From Thermoactinospora rubra (GTDB lineage: Bacteria > Actinomycetota > Actinomycetes > Streptosporangiales > Streptosporangiaceae): a DNA stretch of 64,000 bases. The first letter of the stretch is position 1. Each line of letters begins with the position of its first letter. The notes under the pieces are model-generated. The model worked only from the letters and a program-made list of their open reading frames with translations, had not been told where the DNA came from and did not search any database. Made by a program: the position numbers and the translations under genes. Of the stretch, positions 28,695 through 37,720 are shown piece by piece. The DNA is taken from assembly GCF_002093975.1 (NCBI RefSeq), contig NZ_KZ084329.1, positions 187,596-251,595 on the forward strand, given 5' to 3'.

Positions 28695-30053
28695 ATGGAT
28701 CGTCGCATCTTCGGGCTGGAGAACGAGTACGGCGTGACGTGCACCTTCCGGGGGCAGCGCAGGCTGTCGCCGGACGAGGTCGCGCGGTACCTGTTCCGGC
28801 GAGTGGTGTCCTGGGGCCGATCGAGCAACGTCTTTCTCCGCAACGGCGCGCGCCTGTACCTGGACGTGGGCAGCCATCCGGAGTACGCGACCCCCGAGTG
28901 TGACAACGTCGTCGAGCTCGTCACCCACGACAAGGCCGGCGAGCGCATCCTCGAGGGTCTGCTGGTGGACGCCGAGAAGCGGCTGCGCGAGGAGGGCATC
29001 GCCGGCGACATCTACCTGTTCAAGAACAACACCGACTCGGCCGGCAACTCCTACGGCTGCCACGAGAACTACCTCGTGGGCCGGCACGGGGAGTTCGGGC
29101 GCCTGGCCGATGTGCTGATACCTTTCCTGGTCACCCGGCAGATCATCTGCGGCGCCGGCAAGGTGCTGCAGACCCCGCGCGGGGCGGTGTACTGCGTCTC
29201 GCAGCGGGCCGAGCACATCTGGGAGGGCGTCTCGAGCGCCACCACGCGCAGCAGGCCGATCATCAACACGCGGGACGAGCCGCACGCCGACGCCGAGCGG
29301 TTCCGGCGGCTGCACGTCATCGTGGGCGACTCCAACATGAGCGAGACCACGATGCTGCTGAAGGTGGGCGCGACCGACCTGGTGCTGCGCATGATCGAGG
29401 CGGGCACGGTGATGCGGGACCTGAGCCTGGAGAACCCGATCCGGGCGATCCGGGAGGTCTCGCACGACATGACGGGCCGCCGGCGGGTACGGCTGGCCAA
29501 CGGCCGGGAGGCCTCGAGCCTGGAGATCCAGCAGGAGTACCTGTCCAAGGCCAAGGACTTCGTCGACCGGCGCGGCGGCGACGCGATCACGACGCGGGTG
29601 CTGGACCTGTGGGAGCGGACGCTGCGGGCGGTGGAGACGGGCAACCTCGACCTGGTCAGCCGCGAGATCGACTGGGTGACCAAGTACCAGCTGATCGAGC
29701 GCTACCGCCGCAAGTACGACCTGCCGCTGTCCAGCCCCCGGGTGGCCCAGCTGGACCTGGCCTACCACGACGTGCACCGGCGGCGCGGCCTGTACTACCT
29801 GCTGCAGAAGCGCGACGCGGTGGAGCGGGTGGCCTCCGACGTGAAGATCTTCGAGGCCAAGTCGGTGCCGCCGCAGACGACGCGGGCGCGGCTGCGCGGG
29901 GAGTTCATCAGGAAGGCCCAGGAGAAGCGGCGCGACTTCACCGTCGACTGGGTGCACCTGAAGCTGAACGACCAGGCGCAGCGCACGGTGCTGTGCAAGG
30001 ATCCGTTCCGCAGCGTGGACGAGCGGGTGGACAAGCTCATCGCCGGGATGTAG
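28695..30053 (+). CDS. pafA: Pup-protein ligase PafA
   Basis: A 452-residue glutamine-synthetase-like ligase that joins Pup's C-terminal Glu to substrate lysines. It begins [16 protein letters not shown]. The catalytic Asp lies in [15 protein letters not shown], and [17 protein letters not shown] and [10 protein letters not shown] are shared with Dop. The Dop-specific loop is absent. ATG 28695 is chosen over GTG 28692: TAGTGT (28683-28688) ends exactly 6 nt before the ATG, so the transcript is probably leaderless. The length equals that of known PafA proteins. Two FKBP genes follow. Confidence 0.96.
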   Translation: MDRRIFGLENEYGVTCTFRGQRRLSPDEVARYLFRRVVSWGRSSNVFLRNGARLYLDVGSHPEYATPECDNVVELVTHDKAGERILEGLLVDAEKRLREEGIAGDIYLFKNNTDSAGNSYGCHENYLVGRHGEFGRLADVLIPFLVTRQIICGAGKVLQTPRGAVYCVSQRAEHIWEGVSSATTRSRPIINTRDEPHADAERFRRLHVIVGDSNMSETTMLLKVGATDLVLRMIEAGTVMRDLSLENPIRAIREVSHDMTGRRRVRLANGREASSLEIQQEYLSKAKDFVDRRGGDAITTRVLDLWERTLRAVETGNLDLVSREIDWVTKYQLIERYRRKYDLPLSSPRVAQLDLAYHDVHRRRGLYYLLQKRDAVERVASDVKIFEAKSVPPQTTRARLRGEFIRKAQEKRRDFTVDWVHLKLNDQAQRTVLCKDPFRSVDERVDKLIAGM

Positions 30054-30134
30054 CCGCGCCCGTTTACCCCGGGCCTACGCGGAAGTCGGGTAGGGTGGCG
30101 CGGTCCGCATCGAGAGTCTGCCGAGGAATTCGTC

Positions 30135-31043
30135 ATGCGCCGCGCTTTGGCCGTTGTGGCCGCCCTGCCACTGTTGTTCGCCGCCGCCTGCGGTTCGGGA
30201 GCGCCCGAGGCGCTGCAGGTGACGGGGAAGGTGGGGGCCAAGCCCGAGGCCACCTTCCCCACCGGCGCCCCCGCGAAGGTGTCCTCCTACCAGGTGCTGG
30301 ACCCGGGCAAGGGGGCCCCGCTCGCCAAGGGCGAGACGGTCATGACCCACTACACGATCTGGACGTGGGACGGCAAGGACAACAAGGAGGAGATCTCCTC
30401 CTACACCGCCGACAACCCCGCCCCCATCAAGATCGACGACACGTTGCCGAAGGTCCTGGTGGAGGGCTTCACCAAGACGAAGATGGGCGGCCGGTTCATG
30501 GCCGTGGTCGCGCCCGACGCCCTCACCAAGGAGGAGGCCGAGCGGGTCAAGAAGCAGGGCCAGGACCCGAACAAGACCCAGGTGTTCGTCATGGACCCCA
30601 TCTCGCTCATGCCGAAGGCCGCGCAGGGCAAGGAGACCGGCGAGACGGTCGAGGGGGTCAAGGTCGTCAACCCCGGCGGGGACAAGGCGCCCACGCTGAC
30701 CACCAAGACCGATCTCAAGCCGCCGAAGGAGCTCGTGGTCAAGACCCTCATCCAGGGCACGGGCCCGAAGGTCGTGGCCACCGACACGGTCATCGCCCAC
30801 TACACCGGCAAGATCTGGGGCACCGACAAGCAGTTCGACTCCAGCTGGAGCAGGGGCGAGGCGGCGACCTTCAGCCTGGACGGCGTGATCGCCGGGTGGC
30901 GTGAGGGGCTGACCGGGATCCCGCGGGGCAGCCGCGTGCTGCTGGTGATCCCGCCGGACAAGGGCTACGGCGACGAGGCCCAGAACGGCATCCCCGCCAA
31001 GAGCACGCTGGTGTTCGTGGTCGACGTCCTCTACGCGGGCTGA
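30135..31043 (+). CDS. FKBP-type peptidyl-prolyl isomerase lipoprotein 1
   Basis: A 302-residue secreted lipoprotein (lipobox LFAAAC, Cys near residue 19). It carries two FKBP-like domains. The first (about 40-160) is diverged, with insertions and few catalytic aromatic residues. The second (about 205-300) is a standard FKBP domain: VIAHYTGKIWG, FDSSWSRGEA, VIAGWREGLTGIPRGSRVLLVIPP and YGDEAQNGIP. It would help fold exported proteins. ATG 30135 has gagga at about 8 bp, and a TAGGGT hexamer at 30091 may be its -10. A tandem FKBP pair next to pafA is also a familiar actinobacterial arrangement. Confidence 0.9.
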   Translation: MRRALAVVAALPLLFAAACGSGAPEALQVTGKVGAKPEATFPTGAPAKVSSYQVLDPGKGAPLAKGETVMTHYTIWTWDGKDNKEEISSYTADNPAPIKIDDTLPKVLVEGFTKTKMGGRFMAVVAPDALTKEEAERVKKQGQDPNKTQVFVMDPISLMPKAAQGKETGETVEGVKVVNPGGDKAPTLTTKTDLKPPKELVVKTLIQGTGPKVVATDTVIAHYTGKIWGTDKQFDSSWSRGEAATFSLDGVIAGWREGLTGIPRGSRVLLVIPPDKGYGDEAQNGIPAKSTLVFVVDVLYAG

Positions 31044-31099
31044 CAATCCGTCCAATAGCGCTGTCCGTGGGCGGGGTCGCGCCGGTAGCATCACGGGGC

Positions 31100-31990
31100 A
31101 TGCGCCGCTGGCTCGTGCTGCTGTCGCTGCTTGCCGCGTGCGGGTGCGCCCCGGGCGGCCAGGAGAAGGAGCTGAGGGTGGGCGGGGCGTTCGGCGCCAG
31201 GCCCACCGTCGTGTTCCCCTCGGGCGAGCCCGCGGGCAGGCTGCAGGTCGACCAGCTCGCCGAGGGCCGCGGGCCCGTGGTGCGGCAGGGCGACCTGGCG
31301 ATCGTCCACTACACCGCCCACGTGTGGGACGGCCGGGACAACCGGCTGGTCGACTCCAGCTTCGCCCGGGGCGGCCCGGCCGCCTTCCCGGTCGGCAAGC
31401 TGCTGCCGGGGCTGGACCGGGCGCTGCGGGGCCGCAGGGTCGGCAGCCGCGTCGTCGCCGCCATCCCGCCCGCCGAGGGGTTCGGCGCGAACCCGCCGCG
31501 GGGCGTCGGGCCCGGCGACGACCTGCTCTACGTGATCGACATCCTGGGGACGCACGGCAAGGGCGTGCCGGGGAAGGCCGCGCGTTCCGGCGTGCTGGCC
31601 GGGGTGCGGATCAGCGGCGGGGCTCCCCCGCGGGTCGTCGTCCCGCGCGGGGAAGCGCCGGCCAGGTTCGCCGCCAAGGTGCTGGCCAGGGGCCGCGGGC
31701 CGAAGGTCGAGGCCGGGCGGCTCGTCGTCACCCAGTACGTGGGCGTGGTGTGGGCGGGCGGCCGGGTGTTCGACACGACCTGGCGGGACGGCCGGCCCAA
31801 GGCGTTCACCGTCGGCGACGGCGCCGTGATCAAGGGCTGGGACCGCGCGCTGGTGGGCGTCCCGGCCGGCAGCCGCGTGGCGATGGTGGTGCCGCCCGCT
31901 CTGGGGTACGGCAAGGCGGGCCTGCCCGCGGCGGGCATCCGCGGCGGCGACACGCTCGTGTTCGTGGTCGACGTGCTGGCCGCCTACTGA
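31100..31990 (+). CDS. FKBP-type peptidyl-prolyl isomerase lipoprotein 2
   Basis: A 296-residue lipoprotein (lipobox LLAACGC) with two full FKBP domains. Domain 1 (about 40-155): IVHYTAHVWDG, LVDSSFARG, LLPGLDRALRGRRVGSRVV, EGFGANPPRG. Domain 2 (about 185-295): VVTQYVGVVWAGG, VFDTTWRDG, VIKGWDRALVGVPAGSRVAMVVPP, LGYGKAGLPAAGI. It looks like a paralogue of the preceding gene whose first domain stayed closer to consensus. ATG 31100 lies 8 nt after TAGCAT (31086-31091), suggesting its own leaderless promoter. Confidence 0.9.
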   Translation: MRRWLVLLSLLAACGCAPGGQEKELRVGGAFGARPTVVFPSGEPAGRLQVDQLAEGRGPVVRQGDLAIVHYTAHVWDGRDNRLVDSSFARGGPAAFPVGKLLPGLDRALRGRRVGSRVVAAIPPAEGFGANPPRGVGPGDDLLYVIDILGTHGKGVPGKAARSGVLAGVRISGGAPPRVVVPRGEAPARFAAKVLARGRGPKVEAGRLVVTQYVGVVWAGGRVFDTTWRDGRPKAFTVGDGAVIKGWDRALVGVPAGSRVAMVVPPALGYGKAGLPAAGIRGGDTLVFVVDVLAAY

Positions 31991-32061
31991 CCGGTCGCGG
32001 GCGGGCGGGGGCGTCTGCCTCGGCATGCCGTACCGTGCCGGGACCGTCCTAGACTCGCCAC

Positions 32062-32703
32062 GTGAGCCCTGAGGACCTCGACGCGCTGGCCTCCCTCCAC
32101 GACCCGGTACGGCGCAGCCTGTATGAGCTGGTGTCCGCCGCCGGCGAGATCGGCAGGGCGCAGGCCGCCGAGGCGGTGGGGATCTCCCGCACGCTCGCCG
32201 CCTTCCACCTCGACAGGCTCGTCGAGGCCGGCCTGCTCGAAAGCGGGTTCAAGTCCCCCGCCCGCAAGGGCCCGGGCAGCGGCCGGCCCGCCAAGGTGTA
32301 CCGCAGGGCCAAGGCCGAGCGGGTGGTGAGCCTGCCGCCGCGCGACTACGGGGAGCTGGCGGCGGTGCTGGCCGAGGTGGTGGAGGCGCTGGGCGCCGAC
32401 GAGCGGGCCGAGGAGGCCGCCAGGCGGGCGGGTGAGCGCCTGGGCAGGCGACGCCGCGGCGAGCCCGTCACCGACGTGCTCAGGGCCCGCGGCTACGAAC
32501 CCTACGCCGAGGGCGAGTCCGTGCGGCTGCGCAACTGCCCGTTCCACGCGCTGGCCGAGCGCCACCCGGTGCTCGTGTGCTCGATGAACCTGGCGCTGTG
32601 CCGGGGCCTGCTGGAGGGCCTGGGCCAGGACCCGGAGGCGGCCGTGATGGACCCCAGACCCGGGGAGTGCTGCGTGGCCCTTTCTAAAACAAACGAAAAT
32701 TGA
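32062..32703 (+). CDS. Winged-helix regulator with C-terminal cysteines (SufR/ArsR-like)
   Basis: A 213-residue DNA-binding protein. The N-terminal winged helix (about 5-80) has ASLHDPVRRSLYELV, AVGISRTLAAFHLDRLVEAGLLE and SGRPAKVYRRA. The C-terminal half has four cysteines: NCPFHALAERH, VLVCSMNLALCRGLL and GECCVAL. That pattern resembles Fe-S or metal-sensing regulators of the SufR type, but the ligand is inference. It is leaderless: TAGACT (32050-32055) ends 6 nt before GTG 32062. The following DUF3291 gene starts 12 bp after its stop and is the likely target. Confidence 0.82.
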   Translation: MSPEDLDALASLHDPVRRSLYELVSAAGEIGRAQAAEAVGISRTLAAFHLDRLVEAGLLESGFKSPARKGPGSGRPAKVYRRAKAERVVSLPPRDYGELAAVLAEVVEALGADERAEEAARRAGERLGRRRRGEPVTDVLRARGYEPYAEGESVRLRNCPFHALAERHPVLVCSMNLALCRGLLEGLGQDPEAAVMDPRPGECCVALSKTNEN

Positions 32704-32709
32704 CATAGT
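32686..32709 (+). promoter_or_regulatory. AT-rich promoter/operator of the DUF3291 gene
   Basis: The last codons of the regulator gene form an unusual AT-rich run (tctaaaacaaacgaaaat) directly before CATAGT (32704-32709), which lies 6 nt from the DUF3291 ATG. The run sits in the -35 to -10 interval and is a good candidate site for the upstream regulator. Confidence 0.45.
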
Positions 32710-32715
32710 GGTGCC

Positions 32716-33225
32716 ATGCATCTCGCCCAGCTGAACGTGGCGCGCCTGCGCGCCCCCATCGACAGCCCCACCCTCGCCGAGTTCGTCGCCAATCTGGAGC
32801 CGATCAACAAGCTGTCCGACGCCGCGCCCGGCTTCGTGTGGCGGCTGAAGGAGAGCGAGGAGGACCCCACCCTCACCGTCCGGCACGACTACGGCGACGA
32901 CCTGCTGATCAACTTCTCGGTGTGGGAGTCGCGCGAGACCCTGTGGAACTTCGTCTACAAGTCGCGCCACCTGGAGTTCCTGCGGCGCCGCCGCGAGTGG
33001 TTCCGCCACATGGCCGAGCCGTACACGGTGATGTGGTGGATCCCGCAGGGCGTGATCCCCACGCTGGCGGAGGGGATGGAGCGGCTGGCGCGCCTGCGCG
33101 AGCACGGCCCCACCCCGCACGCCTTCACCTTCAGGGACTTCTACGAGCCGGCCGAGGTCGCCGGGGAGGCCACCGCGACGCCCAGGCACATCTCGTCCTG
33201 GGTGCCCTCGCCCCAGACCACGTAG
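32716..33225 (+). CDS. DUF3291-family protein
   Basis: A 169-residue protein of the DUF3291 family, distantly related to dimeric alpha-beta barrel monooxygenases. It begins MHLAQLNVARLRAPIDSPTL, with PGFVWRLKE, LLINFSVWESRETLWNFVY and MWWIPQGVIPTLAEGMERL as family landmarks. The function is not established. It follows the cysteine-containing regulator by 12 bp. Its last 85 bp overlap the end of the convergent copper-enzyme gene. Confidence 0.85.
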   Translation: MHLAQLNVARLRAPIDSPTLAEFVANLEPINKLSDAAPGFVWRLKESEEDPTLTVRHDYGDDLLINFSVWESRETLWNFVYKSRHLEFLRRRREWFRHMAEPYTVMWWIPQGVIPTLAEGMERLARLREHGPTPHAFTFRDFYEPAEVAGEATATPRHISSWVPSPQTT

Positions 33226-34349
33226 CGGGGCGGCAGGTCGCGCAGCAGCGGCAGTTGCGCGCGCAGCGAGGCGTCGTGGGTGCAGGTGACCCTGATGACG
33301 TCGCCCCGCTTGACCTGGACCGGTTCGGCCAGCGGCCGCAGCGTCTGGTTGTCGAAGTCGTAGTCCGGCACCTCCAGCAGCTTCTTCGCGCCGGGCTTGC
33401 CGGGGTTGAGCTCCATGGAGATCGAGCGGCCCAGCAGGTGCATGTGGCCCAGCACCGCGTGGATGGTGGCGGGCTGCTCGACCGGGATGTCGCAGTGCTG
33501 GGTGTCGCCGGGGACCGGCTTGCCGCCGGAGCACAGCTGCGCCAGCTGGTCGGCGGCCTGGCCGGCCTCGGCGCCGAAGCGCTTGGCGACGTCGGCGATC
33601 GCGGCCGGCCGCTCGCACAGCGGGCCCTTCTCCTGCGGCGTGCAGGGCAGCTCGATGGGCGCCGGGAAGGTGGCGGTGCGCAGCGGCGTCAGCTTCCCCG
33701 AGGCCAGGCGCAGCCGCACGCTGGACTGGTCGGCGCCGGCCGGGCGGTCGCCCAGCGCGAGCGTGCTGTAGTGGATCTGCATCACCAGCGCGCTGCCGGC
33801 CGGCATCGGGTAGCCGAGCTTGGGGTCCAGCAGCACCTCGGCCACGCCGGGCGCCCACTGGCCGATCCACTCGCCCTCCTCGACCCCGGCGTCACCGAAG
33901 CACGTCCAGCCCTCGCCGGGGGAGGCGGCGTCCATCCGCCGCGCCTCGCCGGTCCTGTCGGCGTCCAGGCGGAACAGGATGGCGTGGTGCACCACCTCGG
34001 TGTTGCGCGGCTGGAACTGCGCGCCGGTGAGGAAGGTGTCCTCGCCGCTCAGCTTGGGGTCCAGCAGGAAGCAGCGGTACTCGTCGGTGCCGCCGGCCGG
34101 GGGCTTGGGGGTGTAGGCGGCGGGCATCGTCAGCGTGGCGAAGCGCTCGCCCGGCCGCAGTGGCTGGGCGGCCGGCGTGGTGGCGGCATGGTGCATCCCC
34201 TGGGAGGCGCTGGGGGCGGGGCTGGCCGCCGCGTGGGGGGAGGAAGACGCGTGATGGGAGGGCGTGCGCGTGGCGCCGCAGGCTGCCAGCGCGGGCAGCA
34301 CGGCCAGGGCGGCCAGGGCGGCGGCGACCCGGAGGGACGTCCTTGTCAT
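33141..34349 (-). CDS. Copper monooxygenase-like lipoprotein (PHM/DBH fold)
   Basis: A 402-residue secreted lipoprotein (LPALAAC lipobox, then a His/Ser/Ala-rich linker to about residue 62). The body matches the copper type II ascorbate-dependent monooxygenase fold: EVVHHAILF (first copper pair), MQIHYS, VLGHMHLLGR (second domain) and DEMCLG near the end, where the Met-type copper ligand of PHM lies. It may be a hydroxylase or a copper-binding protein; a substrate cannot be inferred. ATG 34349 has ggagg at short spacing. It converges on and overlaps the DUF3291 gene. Confidence 0.8.
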   Translation of the reverse strand: MTRTSLRVAAALAALAVLPALAACGATRTPSHHASSSPHAAASPAPSASQGMHHAATTPAAQPLRPGERFATLTMPAAYTPKPPAGGTDEYRCFLLDPKLSGEDTFLTGAQFQPRNTEVVHHAILFRLDADRTGEARRMDAASPGEGWTCFGDAGVEEGEWIGQWAPGVAEVLLDPKLGYPMPAGSALVMQIHYSTLALGDRPAGADQSSVRLRLASGKLTPLRTATFPAPIELPCTPQEKGPLCERPAAIADVAKRFGAEAGQAADQLAQLCSGGKPVPGDTQHCDIPVEQPATIHAVLGHMHLLGRSISMELNPGKPGAKKLLEVPDYDFDNQTLRPLAEPVQVKRGDVIRVTCTHDASLRAQLPLLRDLPPRYVVWGEGTQDEMCLGVAVASPATSAGS

Positions 34350-34463
34350 GCCTCCACGCTGCCGCGCGGGCGGCCGCGGCGGCGTCCTCCCTGGGGATGG
34401 ACCGCCTCCGCCGTTCGGATGATCCCGTGAGGCCGCCGGTCGTAGCAGGGGCGGGCGGTCCCG

Positions 34464-35537
34464 TCAGCCGGCCGGGCGCAGCAGGCTCGCGGCGTGCCGC
34501 CCGGCCGCGGCCGAGGCCAGGAACGCGGCCGGGTCCTCCTCCAGCCCGCGTCCCATGGTCGACAGCCGCACGGGCGAGCCGGCCAGCGCCTCGCGCAGCC
34601 CGTCGACGGGCACGTGGACCAGCTCGTGCCGGCCGGCCAGCGCCTGGGCCTGCTCGCGCACCCGCGCGCCGAACTCGCCGGGCAGCTCGGGCACCACCAC
34701 CTGGGCGCGGGCCAGCGCCACGCGGCCGTAGGCGGTCAGGGAGTGGTGGGAGACGCCCCGGTGCCGCTCGCGGGCGTCGCCCTCGCTGACGCGCAGCGCC
34801 GCCACCGGGCGCCCGCCCAGGACCGCGGCGGCGTTGACCGCCTCGCCCGCCGACACGCCGGAGAACCCCCACCGGGTGCCGGTGCCCAGGTTGCCCGGCC
34901 CCTGGGCGACGATCGCCACGTCCGCCTCCAGCACGTGCCGGGCGGCCAGCAGCCCGGTGTGGGTGGTCACCGCCTCCACGTCGCCGCCGAAGGCCTGCCC
35001 GACCGTCACCACCCCGGCCAGCCAGCCGGTCTCGCGCAGCCGGGAGCACGACATGGAGAACCACGCCGGCAGCGCGCCGCCGTCGAGCATGACGTAGACG
35101 GCGCGAGCCGTACGGGGCAGGCCGCACAGGATGGCCGGCAGTGCCGAGTGCAGGTCGGCCACCACCACCGGCATGCCGTCCAGGGAGTCGGCCTCGCGCA
35201 GCACCTCGTGGTACGGCGAGCCCTGCTCGTCGGCGCCCAGCACCGTGGCCTGCAGCGGCGTGTAGCGGGCCTTCACCAGGTGCCCGGGGCCTTGCGGATC
35301 TTCCGGCAAACGGTTCGGCACGGCCACCACCATGGCGTAGCCTCCCGTACCGAGACCCATCGCGAGCGCGGTCGTGTTGAGCAGCACCTCGTCACCGGGT
35401 TCTGGCCGGCCCACCAGCGCCGGGTAGGCCAGCGCGCGGACCTGGCCCCCGTCGGCGGGGACGGCGACGTCCAGCTCGACCGCTCCGTGCCACTCGCGCC
35501 GGATCCGCGCGACCTGCCCTGTGCGCCATCTGATCAC
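34464..35537 (-). CDS. DUF3866-family protein
   Basis: A 357-residue protein of the DUF3866 family, found beside pafBC/helY in many actinobacteria. Landmarks are DEVLLNTTALAMGLGTGGYAMVV, VVADLHSALPAILCGL, DVAIVAQGPGNLGTGTRWGFSGV and RHRGVSHHSLTAYGRV. The Gly-rich loops suggest a nucleotide- or cofactor-binding fold, but the role is unknown. GTG 35537 has no Shine-Dalgarno; TACCCT (minus, 35545-35550) ends 7 nt before it, so it is probably leaderless. It is divergent from pafB with only 40 bp between starts. Confidence 0.85.
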   Translation of the reverse strand: MIRWRTGQVARIRREWHGAVELDVAVPADGGQVRALAYPALVGRPEPGDEVLLNTTALAMGLGTGGYAMVVAVPNRLPEDPQGPGHLVKARYTPLQATVLGADEQGSPYHEVLREADSLDGMPVVVADLHSALPAILCGLPRTARAVYVMLDGGALPAWFSMSCSRLRETGWLAGVVTVGQAFGGDVEAVTTHTGLLAARHVLEADVAIVAQGPGNLGTGTRWGFSGVSAGEAVNAAAVLGGRPVAALRVSEGDARERHRGVSHHSLTAYGRVALARAQVVVPELPGEFGARVREQAQALAGRHELVHVPVDGLREALAGSPVRLSTMGRGLEEDPAAFLASAAAGRHAASLLRPAG

Positions 35538-35577
35538 GCAAGGCAGGGTAGCGTCGCTTTAGACAAGGAGGGGGCAG

Positions 35578-36525
35578 ATGTCGCGCCGTAAGACCGAGCG
35601 GTTGCTGAACCTGGTGATCTGCCTGCTCGCCACCCGGCGTCCGCTGTCGGCCGAGCAGATCCGCCACGCGGTGCCCGGCTACGACCGCGAGAGCGACGAG
35701 GCCTTCCAGCGGATGTTCGAGCGCGACAAGAACGAGCTGCGCGAGATCGGCATCCCCATCGACGTGGTGCGCGATCCGTGGGAGGACGAGCCGGGCTACC
35801 GCATCGAGCGGCAGTCCTACGAGCTGCCGGAGATCACCCTGGAGCCCGACGAGGCCGCGGTGCTGGGGCTGGCGGCCCAGGTGTGGCAGCGGGCCAGCCT
35901 GGCGGAGGCGGCCTCGGGGGCGTTGCTGAAGCTGCGCGCGGGCGGGGTGGAGGCCGACGCCGCGCTGGGCGGGGTGCTGGAGCTGCGCGTCGACAGCAAG
36001 GACCCGGCCTTCCCGCCGCTGTGGGAGGCGGTGCGCGACCGGCGCGTGGTCCGCTTCGACTACCGTGGCGCCGGCAGCGAGAACGTCCGCACCCGCACGG
36101 TGGAGCCGTGGGGGGTGGTGAGCCGGCGGGGCCGCTGGTACCTGGTGGGCTTCGACCGCGACCGCGAGGCGCCGCGGGCCTTCCGGCTGTCGCGCATCGT
36201 CGGCCAGGTCGACACGGTGGGCAGGCCGGGCGCGGTGACGGTGCCCGAGGGGGTGGACCTGCGCGCCATGGTCGGCTACCCCGAGGAGCCGATGGAGGCC
36301 CGCACCGCCGTGGTGGCCGTGCGGAAGGGATCGTGCGAGGGGCTGCGCCAGGTGGCCGGGGCCGTGCATGCCGGGGAGGGGGAGTGGGACAGGGCCGAGC
36401 TGTCCTTCGCCGACCCCGAGCGGCTGGCGGGCTGGCTGGCCAGCCTGGGCGCGGACGTGCAGGTGGTCGAGCCGCCCGACGCCCGCGAAGCGGTGATCCG
36501 ACGCCTGAAGGGGGCCCTGACGTGA
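35578..36525 (+). CDS. pafB: WYL-domain transcriptional activator PafB
   Basis: A 315-residue regulator. The N-terminal winged helix (1-65, MSRRKTERLLNLVICLLATRR) is followed by a WYL domain (about 150-225) with DYRGAGSENV, WYLVGFDRDREAPRAFRLSRI, and a WCX C-terminal domain. In mycobacteria PafB and PafC form a dimer that activates the LexA-independent DNA-damage response; the inducing ligand, possibly a nucleic acid, binds the WYL domains. ATG 35578 has aaggaggggg close upstream, and TAGCGT (35549-35554) is a plausible -10. It is in an operon with pafC (10-bp gap). Confidence 0.94.
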   Translation: MSRRKTERLLNLVICLLATRRPLSAEQIRHAVPGYDRESDEAFQRMFERDKNELREIGIPIDVVRDPWEDEPGYRIERQSYELPEITLEPDEAAVLGLAAQVWQRASLAEAASGALLKLRAGGVEADAALGGVLELRVDSKDPAFPPLWEAVRDRRVVRFDYRGAGSENVRTRTVEPWGVVSRRGRWYLVGFDRDREAPRAFRLSRIVGQVDTVGRPGAVTVPEGVDLRAMVGYPEEPMEARTAVVAVRKGSCEGLRQVAGAVHAGEGEWDRAELSFADPERLAGWLASLGADVQVVEPPDAREAVIRRLKGALT

Positions 36526-36535
36526 AGGAGCAGCC

Positions 36536-37504
36536 ATGAGCGCCGCCGCCGACCGGCTGCCGAGGTTGCTGGCGCTGGTGCCGTACCTGATGTCGCACCC
36601 GGGCGCGCGGGTGGACGAGGTGGCCCGCGTGTTCGGGCTGAGCGAGAAGCAGCTCATCGACGACCTGCAGCTGGTGTGGATGTGCGGGCTGCCCGGCCAC
36701 ACCCCCGGCGACCTGATCGACGTGTCGTGGGACGGCGGCGAGATCCTCATCGACAACGCCGACACCATCGCCCGGCCGCTGCGGCTGGGCATCGACGAGG
36801 CCAGCGCCCTGCTGGTGGCGCTGCGGATGATCGCGGCCATGCCGGAGCTGGCCGGGGCCGTGCAGGGCGACGCGCTGCCGCGCGTGGTGGCCAAGCTGGA
36901 GCAGGCGGCGGGCGCGGGCGCGGCGGCCGTCAGCAGCCAGGTGGCCGTCGACGTGGAGGCCGCCCCCGACGCGCTGCCCCGGGTGCGCGAGGGGCTGCTC
37001 AAGGGGCGGCGGCTGTCGCTGCGCTACTACGTGCCGGGCCGCGACGAGGTCACCCCGCGCGAGGTGGACCCCACCCGGCTGGTGGTCGCCGACGGCCGCA
37101 CCTACCTGGAGGGCTGGTGCTACCGGGCCGAGGCGATGCGGCTGTTCCGGCTGGACCGCATGCTGAGCGTGGAGGTGCTGGACGTCCCGGCCGACCCGCC
37201 CGAGGAGGCCGAGCCGATCGACGTGACCCAGGGCGTCTTCCGGCCCTCGCCCACCGACGAGCTGGTGGAGCTGGAGGTCACCCCGGCCGGGCGGTGGGTG
37301 GCCGAGTACTACCCGTGCGAGCAGGTCACCGAGCTGGGGGAGGGCCGCCTGCGCATCGCGCTGCGGGCCCGCGACGAGGACTGGGTGCTCAAGCTGGCGC
37401 TGCGGCTGGGCGACACCGGGCGGATCGTCTCCCCGCGGCGCCTGGCCGAGCGGGTGCGCGGGGAGGCCGAGCGGGCGCTGGCGCTGTACTCTTCTGGCCC
37501 ATGA
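36536..37504 (+). CDS. pafC: WYL-domain transcriptional activator PafC
   Basis: A 322-residue partner of PafB with the same plan: winged helix (about 5-70, PGARVDEVARVFGLSEKQLIDDL), WYL domain (about 155-215, LRYYVPGRDEVTPREVDPTRL, YLEGWCYRAEAMRLFRLDRM) and WCX domain. In this copy the WYL triplet itself is replaced by TYLEGW-type sequence, as in other PafC proteins. It starts 10 bp after pafB, and its stop overlaps the ATG of a 50-residue membrane protein (ATGA). Confidence 0.93.
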   Translation: MSAAADRLPRLLALVPYLMSHPGARVDEVARVFGLSEKQLIDDLQLVWMCGLPGHTPGDLIDVSWDGGEILIDNADTIARPLRLGIDEASALLVALRMIAAMPELAGAVQGDALPRVVAKLEQAAGAGAAAVSSQVAVDVEAAPDALPRVREGLLKGRRLSLRYYVPGRDEVTPREVDPTRLVVADGRTYLEGWCYRAEAMRLFRLDRMLSVEVLDVPADPPEEAEPIDVTQGVFRPSPTDELVELEVTPAGRWVAEYYPCEQVTELGEGRLRIALRARDEDWVLKLALRLGDTGRIVSPRRLAERVRGEAERALALYSSGP

Positions 37505-37653
37505 CGTGGATCTTCGCCGCCGCCGTGGTCCTCGCGGGCGTGGCCGTTCTGGGCTGGCTGGGCGTGCGTGTCCTGCTGGCGGCCCGTGAACTGCGGGCGG
37601 AAATCGCCCGTACGGCGGCGCACATTCGGGCAAATGGGGTCGTGGAGGGATGA
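37501..37653 (+). CDS. 50-residue single-pass membrane protein
   Basis: The ATG overlaps the pafC stop (ATGA), indicating translational coupling. The protein has one membrane segment (about residues 3-27, WIFAAAVVLAGVAVLGWLGV) and a short charged tail (ARELRAEIARTAAHIRANG). It lies between pafC and tatA and reads with the local codon bias, so it is a real small gene. No function is known to me. Confidence 0.7.
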   Translation: MTWIFAAAVVLAGVAVLGWLGVRVLLAARELRAEIARTAAHIRANGVVEG

Positions 37654-37720
37654 GTCTGTGCCCGGCACGGCGTACGATCGTGCGTGAGACAGCATCGCGC
37701 TCGGTAGTAAGGAAGTTCGC

